In this document: piece by piece, positions 17,901 to 27,493 of the stretch | Layout: every line of letters starts with the position of its first letter | How positions within the stretch are numbered: position 1 is the stretch's first letter | Source: Oleispirillum sp963668495 | GTDB lineage: Bacteria > Pseudomonadota > Alphaproteobacteria > Rhodospirillales > Rhodospirillaceae | NCBI GenBank assembly: GCA_963668495.1 | Contig: OY764545.1 | Span: forward strand, 868,001 to 932,000 | DNA: 64,000 nucleotides | Reading direction: 5' to 3' | Position numbers and translations under genes: made by a program | The notes under the pieces: model-generated | The model's input: only the letters and a program-made list of their open reading frames with translations | Told to the model about the DNA's origin: nothing | Databases searched by the model: none

Positions 17901-18893
17901 TTACGCGTTATGGTCAACGGAAGTGTAAATTTTCCAGAACAGACCAAGGATCAGCATGACAGTCAGCGCAGCAGCAGGCAGAGCCATCCAAACAGAGAGA
18001 TTAACCGCGATCCAACCAAGGCCGATAAGCGCGCAGTTTCCCAGTGCAATCATTAGGCTGACTTTGGCATGGGACCAGCCGCCTTGTGTTGCGCGTTGGT
18101 AAAAATGCTCTCGGTGGGCTTGCCAAATGGCTTTCCGCTGCAAGGCACGCCGAACGAGGGTGAAGGTGGCATCGCTCCAGTATAATGCCGGCAAAATCAA
18201 GGCTACGGCCCACCCGTTGTTGATGAGGGATGTTGCATCCAGTAGCCAGTAGCCCAGCATGAAACCCAGCGGAATGCTGCCGACGTCTCCCATAAACAGT
18301 TTTGCCGGATGCCAGTTCCAGACCAGAAAACCAAGGGCGGTTGCCGCAATAATGGCAAAGATCGGGGCAGGGGCTACGCCGTTGCCGATAACCAGCAAAC
18401 CGACGGCGATGGAAATGGTTTCGACCCCGGTAATGCCATCAATCCCATCCATGAAATTGTACAGGTTAATGAACCAAACCCATGCCAGACCCAATATGAT
18501 CTTTTCAGCACCAGATGGCAGCAATCCACCAAGAATATGGCTGCCTGGCATCAGGCTAAGTGTGGTTGCAACCACGGCAATCTGGACCGCGAACCGGGGC
18601 AATGCGGGCAGAGTGCGACGATCATCCAGCCATGAGATGGCGGCAAGGATGGCGGCCCCGGACAGCATGGCCCAATCGGCAGCAGAGCCGCCATACAACC
18701 CAAACCAAACGGATGATCCGGCAACGATCAGGGGCGTGATAGCCAATCCGCCGCCGCGTGGTGTGGGAATGTCATGACTGCTGCGAGCATTGGGCATATC
18801 CATGATCTGTTTGGCGCGCAGCCACATCAGCACTGACCAAGTGAAGGCCGCACTTAATACTGCGGTTACGGCAAAAACCAAGGCAGTAATCAT
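17901..18893 (-). CDS. Undecaprenyl-phosphate HexNAc-1-P transferase, WecA/WbpL family (GT4-type)
   Basis: Polytopic membrane transferase of 330 aa that starts a glycan repeat by moving a HexNAc-1-phosphate from UDP to undecaprenyl phosphate. Visible motifs are SSHDIPTPRGGGLAI, NLYNFMDGIDG (aspartate motif), KLFMGDVGSIPLGF and HREHFYQRA. The His-rich C-terminal motif is more like WbpL than WecA. Its start overlaps the stop of the upstream fusion gene by 4 nt, and it lies just upstream of the FlaA1/CapD-type gene, so the two probably work in sequence. Confidence 0.93.
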   Translation of the reverse strand: MITALVFAVTAVLSAAFTWSVLMWLRAKQIMDMPNARSSHDIPTPRGGGLAITPLIVAGSSVWFGLYGGSAADWAMLSGAAILAAISWLDDRRTLPALPRFAVQIAVVATTLSLMPGSHILGGLLPSGAEKIILGLAWVWFINLYNFMDGIDGITGVETISIAVGLLVIGNGVAPAPIFAIIAATALGFLVWNWHPAKLFMGDVGSIPLGFMLGYWLLDATSLINNGWAVALILPALYWSDATFTLVRRALQRKAIWQAHREHFYQRATQGGWSHAKVSLMIALGNCALIGLGWIAVNLSVWMALPAAALTVMLILGLFWKIYTSVDHNA

Positions 18894-21289
18894 TGGGCCT
18901 CCGTAGGGGAAAGCGGTTTGTTGTGTAAAGCTTGATAGAGCTTCTCCACATCCCGGCTGATGATGTCTTCTGCATAGGTGGTTTCTATGCGTTGCCGCGC
19001 ATCATCACCCATACGTTGTCGCTCATCAGGATTTGTTGCCAGAAACAAGATGGCAGTGGCAATGGCGGCGGCATCCTTGACCGGAACCAACAAACCATTT
19101 TGGTTGTGAGCCACCAAAGATCGGCATCCCGGCGCATCGGTTGTGATTAAGGGGCGGGCGCAGGCGGCGGCTTCCAGCAGAGCTTTGGGCATGCCTTCGC
19201 GATAGGATGGCAGCAAGGCGATATGACTATCAGCCCAAACGGATTTGATGTCGGTACATGGCCCGGTCCATTCAATAATCCCTTCCGCATGCCATGCGTT
19301 CAGCGTTTCTTCTGGGATGTTTTGCGGGTTGGCAGGGTCGCAGCCGCCAATCAGACGGACTTTGATGTTATGCCCCGCAGCCAAAAGCTGTCGGGCGGCA
19401 TCCACGGTTTCACCAATTCCCTTGTCCCACAGCATTCGGGAGACAACGCTGACGATGATCGGGCCGTCCTTAGGCTCCGGTATGGGGGCGTAATGATCTG
19501 CGTTAACCCCAGAACCGGGTATTAGGACAATGCGCTTGGGTGAAACCACGCCGGAATTCGCAAACAAGTCCGCATCATCTGGGTTCTGAACCAGCAATAC
19601 CGAGCCGGGACGGTTGAGGGTCAAGCGCAATACAAACAGCACAATGCGACGCAGGATTGATGCCTTTTGGCCTTGATTGATAAACAGAAACCCAAGGCCG
19701 ATCATGGCGTTGACCACCATAGGCACGTTGGCAATACATGCAGCAATGGCCCCGTACAGAACAGGCTTGACCGCCACGTGATGAACAAGGGCCGGTTCTG
19801 TTGCCTCATAAATATTACGCAGGCGGTTTAATGTTAGGTATTCCCGTAGCGGGTTGGTTCCGGCGCGATCAATTGCCCACGGATGCACTGTGACGCCATG
19901 CTTGGCAATCTGGTCGTAAGTATTGCCAATGCGACAAACGACACCAGTATCAAATCCTGCGGCTTGGGCGGCCCGCGCCATGGGCAGACGATGCGATAAG
20001 AAGGCAAAGCCCTCGGTTACCGTGAACAGTAGTTTTGGTTTTGGCGAAGATGGAACTTCCGGTCGGGCCGATAAAATCGCCATCAGCACCAAGAACGTCA
20101 CGCCCCACCACGGTGCCCAAATGGAGAAACCAAAGGCAGCAATGGCCCAAAAGCAAACTTGAACCAGCAGGCGGGTCAAATGACGAAGTGATCCCGTACG
20201 CCAGAATTGCAAAACATCGTTCAAGGCAAGCCCTATAACGATACACAACATAGGGGCAAGGCCGAAAACGCCGGTTTCCGACAGAATTTCCAACAACCAG
20301 TTATGGGGGTGCGATGGAACATAAGCCTGCCCCAAACCCGGAATTGCAAAATCCGCGCCGGGGATGTGGGCGATGGCATTGACGCCATGTCCGAACCAAA
20401 TTGCCTCTGGCACATGCTGCAAAACAAAGTCCCAGATAATTTGCCGATGAATATCCACCAACCAAAACGGCAGGCCCAAGGCCCCGGTGGTGACAACTTC
20501 AGAACCGGCATTTGGTGGAGCATTGTAAAAAGACTGCAAATAAAAGGCCGTACCAAGGACTGCCGCGATTGCAATGCCAATAGCGGGTAAGCGCAGCCGC
20601 GATGATTTCAGGCTGACCAAAACCAGAAATACCAATATGGCAGCCCCCAGACCGGCGACTGAGGCTCTGCTGGTTGTGCCCACCACCATAATCAGGATCA
20701 AAACCCCAACACAGGCGGCAACCGGGCGACGCCAGGAGTTATGTGTCCATGCTATGTACGCCAAAATGGGTACAACGCAGGTAAATGCTGCGGAAATGGC
20801 TTTATAGCGTGCCCATGGGTCAGTCGTGCTGCGAAGAGCATAAATGATTTCCGGATAGATAAAAATTGCTGCCAGAGTCAACGTCAGTAACCCGGTAAGC
20901 GCCAGCAGCATTGTATCTTTGGCAATCGCTTGCAATCGTTCATTTCGGTCCAGAATTGACCACAGAAAGACAGCCCCAATCACAACAACAAGCTCGCGGC
21001 CCCATGTTTTCAGGGACAACATGGGTTCGGGACTGTTGAAGATCCCCGGCAGCCATAGGACCAGCATGAGTGCGGTCAGGATACCCATAGGGTGAAACAT
21101 AGCCATCAACAGGGTGCGGCGTATGTGCTCGCCCCGGTCAGAAACGGAGACCGCCAGCACAATGGCGAGTAGCATCACGGCAAATACAGCCGGGACGCCA
21201 AAGACACCGGCGGGAATGACCAGTCCCAAGACTGTGGCGGTGGCAAGATGTCGGCGTGACGCCGGGCGTTGGGGCACTGCAGCGGTCAT
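18890..21289 (-). CDS. Fusion: O-antigen ligase/polymerase membrane domain plus GT4 glycosyltransferase
   Basis: A 799-aa single reading frame with two parts. Residues 1 to about 410 are a polytopic Wzy_C/WaaL-like protein with about 11-12 hydrophobic segments and the periplasmic-loop motif SHPHNWLLEILSETGVFG. Residues from about 415 form a complete GT-B, GT4 glycosyltransferase starting KPKLLFTVTEGFAFL, with VSRMLWDKGI and the EX7E-type PSYREGMPKALLEAA. GT4 domains are cytoplasmic, whereas O-antigen ligation or polymerisation is periplasmic, so the chain would span both faces. No stop or frameshift separates the halves. ATG 21289 is chosen over TTG 21319. Confidence 0.85.
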   Translation of the reverse strand: MTAAVPQRPASRRHLATATVLGLVIPAGVFGVPAVFAVMLLAIVLAVSVSDRGEHIRRTLLMAMFHPMGILTALMLVLWLPGIFNSPEPMLSLKTWGRELVVVIGAVFLWSILDRNERLQAIAKDTMLLALTGLLTLTLAAIFIYPEIIYALRSTTDPWARYKAISAAFTCVVPILAYIAWTHNSWRRPVAACVGVLILIMVVGTTSRASVAGLGAAILVFLVLVSLKSSRLRLPAIGIAIAAVLGTAFYLQSFYNAPPNAGSEVVTTGALGLPFWLVDIHRQIIWDFVLQHVPEAIWFGHGVNAIAHIPGADFAIPGLGQAYVPSHPHNWLLEILSETGVFGLAPMLCIVIGLALNDVLQFWRTGSLRHLTRLLVQVCFWAIAAFGFSIWAPWWGVTFLVLMAILSARPEVPSSPKPKLLFTVTEGFAFLSHRLPMARAAQAAGFDTGVVCRIGNTYDQIAKHGVTVHPWAIDRAGTNPLREYLTLNRLRNIYEATEPALVHHVAVKPVLYGAIAACIANVPMVVNAMIGLGFLFINQGQKASILRRIVLFVLRLTLNRPGSVLLVQNPDDADLFANSGVVSPKRIVLIPGSGVNADHYAPIPEPKDGPIIVSVVSRMLWDKGIGETVDAARQLLAAGHNIKVRLIGGCDPANPQNIPEETLNAWHAEGIIEWTGPCTDIKSVWADSHIALLPSYREGMPKALLEAAACARPLITTDAPGCRSLVAHNQNGLLVPVKDAAAIATAILFLATNPDERQRMGDDARQRIETTYAEDIISRDVEKLYQALHNKPLSPTEAQ

Positions 21290-21352
21290 GGCTGTCCTGT
21301 GGCTAAAGAATAAAGGCAATCTGCAAGAAGGTACGGCGCACTATAGGATGCG

Positions 21353-22630
21353 TCAAGCCACAGGCTTGCGGAACCGTGCGGCAAAGAAACCGTCCATTCC
21401 GCCCTGCTCACCCAAATGACACGGCAATGTCCGCAGACAACCATCATTGCGGACCAGGAACAACCATTCGCCCAGCTCCGCCGGAGCAATGGGATCAAAT
21501 TCTAGCCCCTTCGGACAGGACGTCGCGTTGGCACTTTCCTCGGCTTTTTGTAAGGAGCACGTGCAATAGACCAAAAGACCGCCCGGTTTGAGCAGGTTAT
21601 GGGCATGGTTCAGAATTCTGGCCTGTGTGTTTTGCAAAGCCGAAATGTCGGACTCTTTTTTTGTCCACAGTAGGTCTGGGTGGCGGCGGACGGTGCCGGT
21701 TGCAGAGCAGGGCGCATCCAGCAGTACCATGTCATACTGGGCTTCCGGCTGCCATTTGGTGGCGTCGGCGGTAATGATTTCGGCGGTTAATTCCGTGCGC
21801 TGTAAATTGTCTTGCAGACGTTTCAGGCGATTTGCAGAACGGTCTACGGCCGTGACATTTGCTCCGCTGGCGGCGAGTTGTAAAGTTTTACCACCCGGCG
21901 CGGCGCAAATATCGGCAACCCGTTTGCCGGAGACATCGCCCAGCAACATCACTGGTAAAGATGCAGCTGCATCCTGTACCCACCATGCGCCCTCATCATA
22001 CCCCGGCAAGCCGGTGACCGAACCGGGCAGGGTGCAGCGCAGGCTGCCGTTGGGCAGGATTGTTGCACTTAGTTCTTTCGCCCAATGGTCACGGGATGCT
22101 GGGTCTTTGACGGTGATATCCAATGGTGGTTCAACGGAGTGTGCCTTCAGGATTTCCTGCGTCAGGTTTTCTCCGTACGTGTCGTGCCAAGTGGAGACCA
22201 ACCAATTTGGTGCGTTGGGTGTGGTGCGAGCCTCGTTGAAATCATCCGGTGCGCGCAATGTGCGTCGTAAGATGGCATTCACCATGCCGCTCTGCTTGAT
22301 AAAGCCCTTGGCCTTGGCAAGATCAACAACGGTGGATACTGCCGCGTGGTCGGCTGTGCCCATGTACAGGGTTTGAACAATCCCCAACATCAGGATATAG
22401 CGCACCCGCTCTGCTGTTTTGGGCAGGGGGTGGTTGAGGCAGGCATCAATGATTGCATCAATTTCGCCCTTGTGGCGCAGGGCCAAGGTGATCAGGGCAC
22501 GAACAAAGGCCCGGTCGCGATCGCCAAGAGGCTTGCTGAAACGGGAAAAGGCCTCATCCAGAGGCTGACCGCGTTCTAAAATCGCGACCAATGTGTCATA
22601 AGCTGCACTACGCATGAAGTCTGCCTTCAT
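21353..22630 (-). CDS. rsmB: 16S rRNA m5C967 methyltransferase
   Basis: A 425-aa RsmB/Fmu protein. An N-terminal NusB-like helical domain (about 1-140) is followed by the SAM methyltransferase domain with DICAAPGGKTLQLAA, the catalytic cysteine in LLDAPCSATGTVRRHPD and the second cysteine in YCTCSLQKAEE. It methylates cytosine 967 of 16S rRNA. A second in-frame ATG at 22615 is possible. It is a housekeeping gene lying between glycan genes and cysQ, on the same strand. Confidence 0.95.
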   Translation of the reverse strand: MKADFMRSAAYDTLVAILERGQPLDEAFSRFSKPLGDRDRAFVRALITLALRHKGEIDAIIDACLNHPLPKTAERVRYILMLGIVQTLYMGTADHAAVSTVVDLAKAKGFIKQSGMVNAILRRTLRAPDDFNEARTTPNAPNWLVSTWHDTYGENLTQEILKAHSVEPPLDITVKDPASRDHWAKELSATILPNGSLRCTLPGSVTGLPGYDEGAWWVQDAAASLPVMLLGDVSGKRVADICAAPGGKTLQLAASGANVTAVDRSANRLKRLQDNLQRTELTAEIITADATKWQPEAQYDMVLLDAPCSATGTVRRHPDLLWTKKESDISALQNTQARILNHAHNLLKPGGLLVYCTCSLQKAEESANATSCPKGLEFDPIAPAELGEWLFLVRNDGCLRTLPCHLGEQGGMDGFFAARFRKPVA

Positions 22631-22663
22631 AATTATCAGAGGTTATTCTCGCTTGATTATATT

Positions 22664-22675
22664 GTCTGTACAGAC
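22664..22675. promoter_or_regulatory. 12-bp palindrome upstream of rsmB
   Basis: Perfect palindrome GTCTGTACAGAC, 34 nt before the rsmB start on the minus strand. It might be an operator, but a single 12-bp palindrome can occur by chance. Confidence 0.25.
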
Positions 22676-22724
22676 TTTGGGTGTGCCTGCTATTTCAAAT
22701 CAATACAAATAGATATGTATCAAA

Positions 22725-23540
22725 TTATTCGACTATTAACAGATCATGATCACTATGGGTATTATATGATTTTCTGGCTACAAAATACGGGTTTAGTGGG
22801 TTATCTTTGCCGTAACGCATTGGTTTTCCACAAAGTTGAGTGACTACACCGCCAGCGCCCTCCAAAACAGCTTGGGCGGCGGCGGTGTCCCATTCGCAGG
22901 TTGGGCCAAGCCGCGGATATATATCTGCCTCGTTTTCAGCAATTTTTAAAAACTTTAGGCTGCTTCCAGCCTGTACCAGCTCGGTCTCGCCAAGGGCAGA
23001 GATAAAGGATTGAGTTTCTTCATTCATGTGGCTTTTGCTGGCGACTACACGGATTAAGGCATGTTGGCTTCTACAGCGTAACTCGGTAATTTCTGTGTCC
23101 AATTTTGTGCTGGTCGCACGAAATGCGCCGAGGCCCATTCCTCCCCAATATATCAGATCTTGGGCAGGGATGCCGACAATGCCAAACACGGGTATTCCAT
23201 TATGAATTAATGCAATATTTACCGTGAATTCTCCTGTTTGCTGAATAAACTCTTTGGTCCCATCAAGTGGGTCGACCAGCCAAAAGGTGGGGTTCGCGTT
23301 GGCTTGTGATTGGCTGGTGGTATCTTCTTCGGAAATAATCGGGATATTTGGTGTTATGCTTTGCAACTTGCTGACAATGGCATTGTGTGCAGCTTTATCT
23401 GCTTTTGTGAGCGGAGATTCATCGCTTTTCGTTTGAACGCCATAATCACCTGACTGGTAGATGTCCATAATGATTTCACCGACATCGGCAACACATTTTT
23501 TTAACTCATTCTGCAAGGTTATGTTGGTCCAAAACTGCAT
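22725..23540 (-). CDS. cysQ: 3'(2'),5'-bisphosphate nucleotidase CysQ
   Basis: Li-sensitive, Mg-dependent phosphatase (271 aa) that hydrolyses PAP, the by-product of sulfotransferases and PAPS reductase, to AMP. The inositol-monophosphatase-family motifs are present: EEDTT, DPLDGTKEFI and WDTAAAQAVLEGAGG. ATG 23540 is preferred to a GTG at 23555. It is 142 nt downstream of cysNC on the same strand, consistent with PAP disposal coupled to PAPS use. Confidence 0.94.
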   Translation of the reverse strand: MQFWTNITLQNELKKCVADVGEIIMDIYQSGDYGVQTKSDESPLTKADKAAHNAIVSKLQSITPNIPIISEEDTTSQSQANANPTFWLVDPLDGTKEFIQQTGEFTVNIALIHNGIPVFGIVGIPAQDLIYWGGMGLGAFRATSTKLDTEITELRCRSQHALIRVVASKSHMNEETQSFISALGETELVQAGSSLKFLKIAENEADIYPRLGPTCEWDTAAAQAVLEGAGGVVTQLCGKPMRYGKDNPLNPYFVARKSYNTHSDHDLLIVE

Positions 23541-23682
23541 CGTCGATGTTCCCACTTTGAATCAATTCTGTAAAAGCAATATACCCAGCCATGATGGCAC
23601 AATAGTTAGGTGCTGAAAAAAAGCCTAGAAATCAGATAACGTTCGTATCGTATTTAGATGGGCTTCGATTAGGCAACACCAA

Positions 23683-25587
23683 CTAGTCACGGAAGACACC
23701 AAGTTCTTTTATAAGTTCTTCAAGTAACGAGTCAGGGCTTTGCCCTTCTGTATGGAGGTGGATTTCCGGCGCTTCCGGAGGCTCATATGGGCTGGTGATG
23801 CCAGTGAAGTTTGGTATTTCGCCCCGGCGAGCTTTTTTGTAAAGGCCTTTAGGATCGCGTGCTTCTGCGACCTTTAGCGGGGTGTCAACGAAGACCTCGA
23901 CGAATTCGCCTTCTTCAAACATGTGGCGGGCCATGTCCCGCTCTGATCGGAACGGAGAAATAAAGGCAGTTAAAACAACCAAGCCGGCATCAACCATCAG
24001 TTTGGCAACCTCGCTGATCCGGCGGATGTTTTCAACGCGATCAGCTTCGGTAAATCCAAGGTCTTTGTTTAGGGTGTGGCGCACGTTATCGCCGTCCAAG
24101 ATGTAGGTCCGGATGCCTTGGCTGTGTAGTTTCTGCTCTAAAGCGTTTGCCAAAGTTGACTTGCCTGAACCGCTCAGTCCCGTGAACCAAATGACCTTGC
24201 TGGTATGGCCATTCATTTGCCGGCGGGCTGTTTTGTTTACATCCAACTTTTGTCTGTGAACATTGCGGGCACGACGTAATGCGAAATTGATCATGCCGGC
24301 GGCAACGGTGGTGTTGTTCATGCGGTCGATCAGGATGCATGCCCCCAGGGGGGCACAATCCCGATAGGTTTCGAATGCAATCGGGCGGTCAACGCTGACA
24401 GTGACCGTGCAGATATCATTCAATTCAAGTTCCGTAGCCGATATGTGGTCAAAGGTATTGATGTTGTATTTATATTTGATAGAGGTGATTTGTGCGTTGA
24501 CTCGGCGCGGCCCGATTTTCAGCCAGTAATTCCGTCCGATAAAGCCGGGCGTGGTGTCCATCCACACCATACGCATTTCGAACTGATCGGAAACTTCGCA
24601 AGGGGCATGCGCGTCGACGATGACATCACCACGAGAAACATCAATATCCCGGTCAAGGATAAGGGTAACGGCTTGATCTGCTGCGGCTTCAGGTAAGTGT
24701 TCTTTGAACAGGATAATATCTTTGACCTTCGCGCTCTCGCCCGATGGCAGGACCCGTACATCTTGTCCTATTTTCGTGCGACCGGCCTCAACCGTACCGG
24801 AAAAGCCGCGGAAATCCAGATTGGGGCGATTGACCCATTGCACAGGAAAACGCAAGGGGTGGTCAACCTGTGACGTGCGGGTGTCCACGGTTTCCAGATA
24901 TCCTAAAAGGGTTGCCCCTTGATACCATGACATCGGCAGGGATCGTTGAACAACGTTGTCACCCTTTAAGGCAGATAACGGGATTGTCGTGATTTTTTCA
25001 AAATCAAGGTTTTTAGCAAAATCCAAATAGTCATCTTCAATTTTGCGAAACACGGCTTGGTCGTAGCCAACCAAATCCATTTTGTTGACGGCGACAACAA
25101 CATTGCGAATGCCAAGCGTAGAGCAAATGAATGAATGGCGTCGCGTCTGGGTCAGGATCCCCTGCCGAGCGTCGACCAGGATCACGGCAACATCGGCGGT
25201 GGATGCACCGGTTACCATGTTGCGGGTGTATTGTTCGTGTCCGGGAGTGTCGGCAACAATAAATTTTCGGCGATCCGTATTAAAGAAACGATACGCCACA
25301 TCGATAGTGATGCCTTGTTCTCGTTCTGCGGCTAGGCCATCAACAAGCAATGCAAAGTCAATATCTCCGCCTTGCGTCCCGATTTTCTTGGAATCGGCTT
25401 TCAGGGCTGCGATCTGATCGTCAAAAATTAATTGGGCCTCATACAGCATGCGGCCAATCAGGGTGCTTTTGCCATCATCAACGCTGCCGCAGGTAATAAA
25501 ACGGAGTGTATCCAAGGCAGATTGTTGTTCAAGATACGTATTGACGCGTTGTTCCGCAGATAGGGAGAGGTCAATTGAAGTTGTCAT
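23683..25587 (-). CDS. cysNC: Sulfate adenylyltransferase large subunit–APS kinase fusion CysN/CysC
   Basis: Bifunctional 634-aa enzyme. The CysN GTPase (about 1-440) has GSVDDGKSTLIGRML, DTPGHEQYTRNM and NKMDLVGY and drives APS formation with CysD. The CysC APS kinase (about 450-634) has FTGLSGSGKSTLANALE and LDGDNVRHTLNKDLGF and makes PAPS. The start codon overlaps the cysD stop (TAATG at 25587). In this locus PAPS is more likely to serve sulfotransferases than assimilation, because no cysH or sulfite reductase is in the window. Confidence 0.97.
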   Translation of the reverse strand: MTTSIDLSLSAEQRVNTYLEQQSALDTLRFITCGSVDDGKSTLIGRMLYEAQLIFDDQIAALKADSKKIGTQGGDIDFALLVDGLAAEREQGITIDVAYRFFNTDRRKFIVADTPGHEQYTRNMVTGASTADVAVILVDARQGILTQTRRHSFICSTLGIRNVVVAVNKMDLVGYDQAVFRKIEDDYLDFAKNLDFEKITTIPLSALKGDNVVQRSLPMSWYQGATLLGYLETVDTRTSQVDHPLRFPVQWVNRPNLDFRGFSGTVEAGRTKIGQDVRVLPSGESAKVKDIILFKEHLPEAAADQAVTLILDRDIDVSRGDVIVDAHAPCEVSDQFEMRMVWMDTTPGFIGRNYWLKIGPRRVNAQITSIKYKYNINTFDHISATELELNDICTVTVSVDRPIAFETYRDCAPLGACILIDRMNNTTVAAGMINFALRRARNVHRQKLDVNKTARRQMNGHTSKVIWFTGLSGSGKSTLANALEQKLHSQGIRTYILDGDNVRHTLNKDLGFTEADRVENIRRISEVAKLMVDAGLVVLTAFISPFRSERDMARHMFEEGEFVEVFVDTPLKVAEARDPKGLYKKARRGEIPNFTGITSPYEPPEAPEIHLHTEGQSPDSLLEELIKELGVFRD

Positions 25588-27098
25588 TAGAAGTACCCCT
25601 CTTGCTTTTTCTGCTCCATGGATGCGTTGCTGTCCGCATCAATGGCTCGTCCTTGCCGTTCACTGGTCCGAGCATTCAGTAGCTCAAGGACGATGGATGC
25701 CATGTCATCTGCATCAGATTCGATGGCACCAGTTAAAGGATAACAGCCAAGGGTACGGAAACGGACTTTTTTGATTTGAATCTCCTCGCCCGGCAGTAAT
25801 TGCAGGCGATTATCATCAACCATCAACAACAGCCCATTTCGATTGACGACGGGGCGGTCTGCCGCAAAATATAGGGGCACAATCGGGATGTTTTCCCGAT
25901 AAATGTATTGCCAGATGTCGAGTTCGGTCCAGTTCGACAAAGGAAAAACACGTATACTTTCACCTTTGCTTTTCAGGCCATTGTACAAATTCCACAACTC
26001 GGGCCGTTGATTTTTTGGGTCCCAGCTATGGGTCGTGGTTCGGAAAGAAAATACCCGTTCTTTGGCCCGGCTTTTTTCTTCGTCGCGGCGCGCGCCACCA
26101 AAGGCAACATCAAATCCATATTTATCCAGTGCCTGTTTAAGCCCCTGAGTTTTCATCACATCTGTGTGGTAAGCAGAGCCATGAACAAATGGATTGATAT
26201 CCTTTTCTGCTCCATCTGGGTTGGCATAGGTAATAAGATCCATGCCGCTTTCTTCAGCCATCTGATTGCGGAAATCATACATGGATTGAAACTTCCATAA
26301 TGTATCCACATGCATCAGCGGAAACGGCGGCGGGCTGGGGTAAAAGGCCTTGCGGGCCAAATGCAGCATAACCGACGAATCTTTGCCGACGGAATATAAC
26401 ATCACCGGATTTTCTGCTTCAGCCATGACTTCCCGGATGATGTGTATGCTCTCGGCTTCAAGGCGATCAAGGTGCGTCAGGTCAGATGTGCCAACAGCTG
26501 ACGAGCTGTGTCCATAGCTGCATGTAAGTGTTGCCGGACCATCATGGTAAATTTCTAGCGCAAGATATGCAGAAGTATTTTGGGATTTAAGAATTCTATG
26601 GCCCTTGCATTGTCGGGCGAGCAGGCGGGATGCAGGTATAATTTGGCCTGAAGGGATGAAAACAACATCTTTGCCGATTTCGCGGGTGAAGGCGTGTAAG
26701 GCCGCGCGAAGGCTATCAATGGTCAGGTTTTCATCCTCAAGCCAAAACCACATGCGGGATAGCCGCGCATCATTGGCGAACACAACTGTTTGTCCAGTTT
26801 CTGAACGGTGCAATTGCAGGAACAGCACGCGATTGCGTTTCTTTCTGGCAGTCGCAAGAACATGGTCGAGGACAAGAGTTTTTACAGGGCGTCCGCATTC
26901 ATCCTGCAAATTTTCCGGTTTTAAAGGCTGTGGCAGCAAATCGGACGCCAGAATAAGGCGGTCAGTTGCTTTTGCCGTGGCATCTGAGACTGTGGCAAAC
27001 ATTGACTGTGCCAAATCCGTTGGTGTCCAGCATTTCATTTGACCGTCCGCATGGGATGAATTCTTCGTCGGGATATCTGTCTTGGTTTGCGTTATCAT
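25587..27098 (-). CDS. cysD: Sulfate adenylyltransferase small subunit CysD with an N-terminal extension
   Basis: ATP sulfurylase subunit that adenylylates sulfate. The last 300 residues are a normal CysD: LTHLDRLEAESIHI, the PP-loop SVGKDSSVML, FGGARRDEEKSRAKER and the C-terminal GRAIDADSNASMEQKKQEG. Ahead of this lie about 203 residues that ordinary CysD lacks (about 27098-26490), containing segments such as LVLDHVLATARKKRNRVL and FTREIGKDVVFIPSGQI that I do not recognise. ATG 27098 follows AGGA by 5 nt; an in-frame TTG at 27209 would add 37 residues. CysD core certain, extension function unknown. Confidence 0.92.
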   Translation of the reverse strand: MITQTKTDIPTKNSSHADGQMKCWTPTDLAQSMFATVSDATAKATDRLILASDLLPQPLKPENLQDECGRPVKTLVLDHVLATARKKRNRVLFLQLHRSETGQTVVFANDARLSRMWFWLEDENLTIDSLRAALHAFTREIGKDVVFIPSGQIIPASRLLARQCKGHRILKSQNTSAYLALEIYHDGPATLTCSYGHSSSAVGTSDLTHLDRLEAESIHIIREVMAEAENPVMLYSVGKDSSVMLHLARKAFYPSPPPFPLMHVDTLWKFQSMYDFRNQMAEESGMDLITYANPDGAEKDINPFVHGSAYHTDVMKTQGLKQALDKYGFDVAFGGARRDEEKSRAKERVFSFRTTTHSWDPKNQRPELWNLYNGLKSKGESIRVFPLSNWTELDIWQYIYRENIPIVPLYFAADRPVVNRNGLLLMVDDNRLQLLPGEEIQIKKVRFRTLGCYPLTGAIESDADDMASIVLELLNARTSERQGRAIDADSNASMEQKKQEGYF

Positions 27099-27493
27099 GT
27101 CAATCCTGCGGCTGAGCGCCAAATTATTTATTGAATGCGCACAATCATAGCAAAATTTATCAAAACGGGACAGTGATAATTTGGGCTGGACTATAGCAGC
27201 CATTTTCAAGAGGCATTAGAGCCCGTTCCCTTATTATTTAAATACGTTGCCCCTTGGCCAGGGGCGCCCGGCGTATGATTGGGAGCCTTGTCATTCTCAT
27301 AAGATTTCACAGCTTTTTGATTTACTTGACTGCCTGTCTGCAATTTAAGCAAGTAAATTTGTGTGGTTGTCGAAAAGCTTCGTGACTAATACTTACTAAA
27401 ACTGAGAAAATCCTTTATAATTTCATATCGAAAAGGAGTATGAGCAAAATTCTGATGCTGTGCTTCACTGTTCCTTGAAATGGTGACCTTCAA
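27099..27493. other. Divergent intergenic region, cysD / methyltransferase, with inverted repeat
   Basis: About 395 bp without a supported gene. It contains a 9-bp inverted repeat ATTTACTTG/CAAGTAAAT (27320-27328 with 27350-27358, 21-nt loop) and a GC-rich palindromic stretch at 27249-27265. The two divergent promoters presumably lie here. The base composition drops towards AT at about this point, marking the left edge of the most variable part. Confidence 0.4.
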
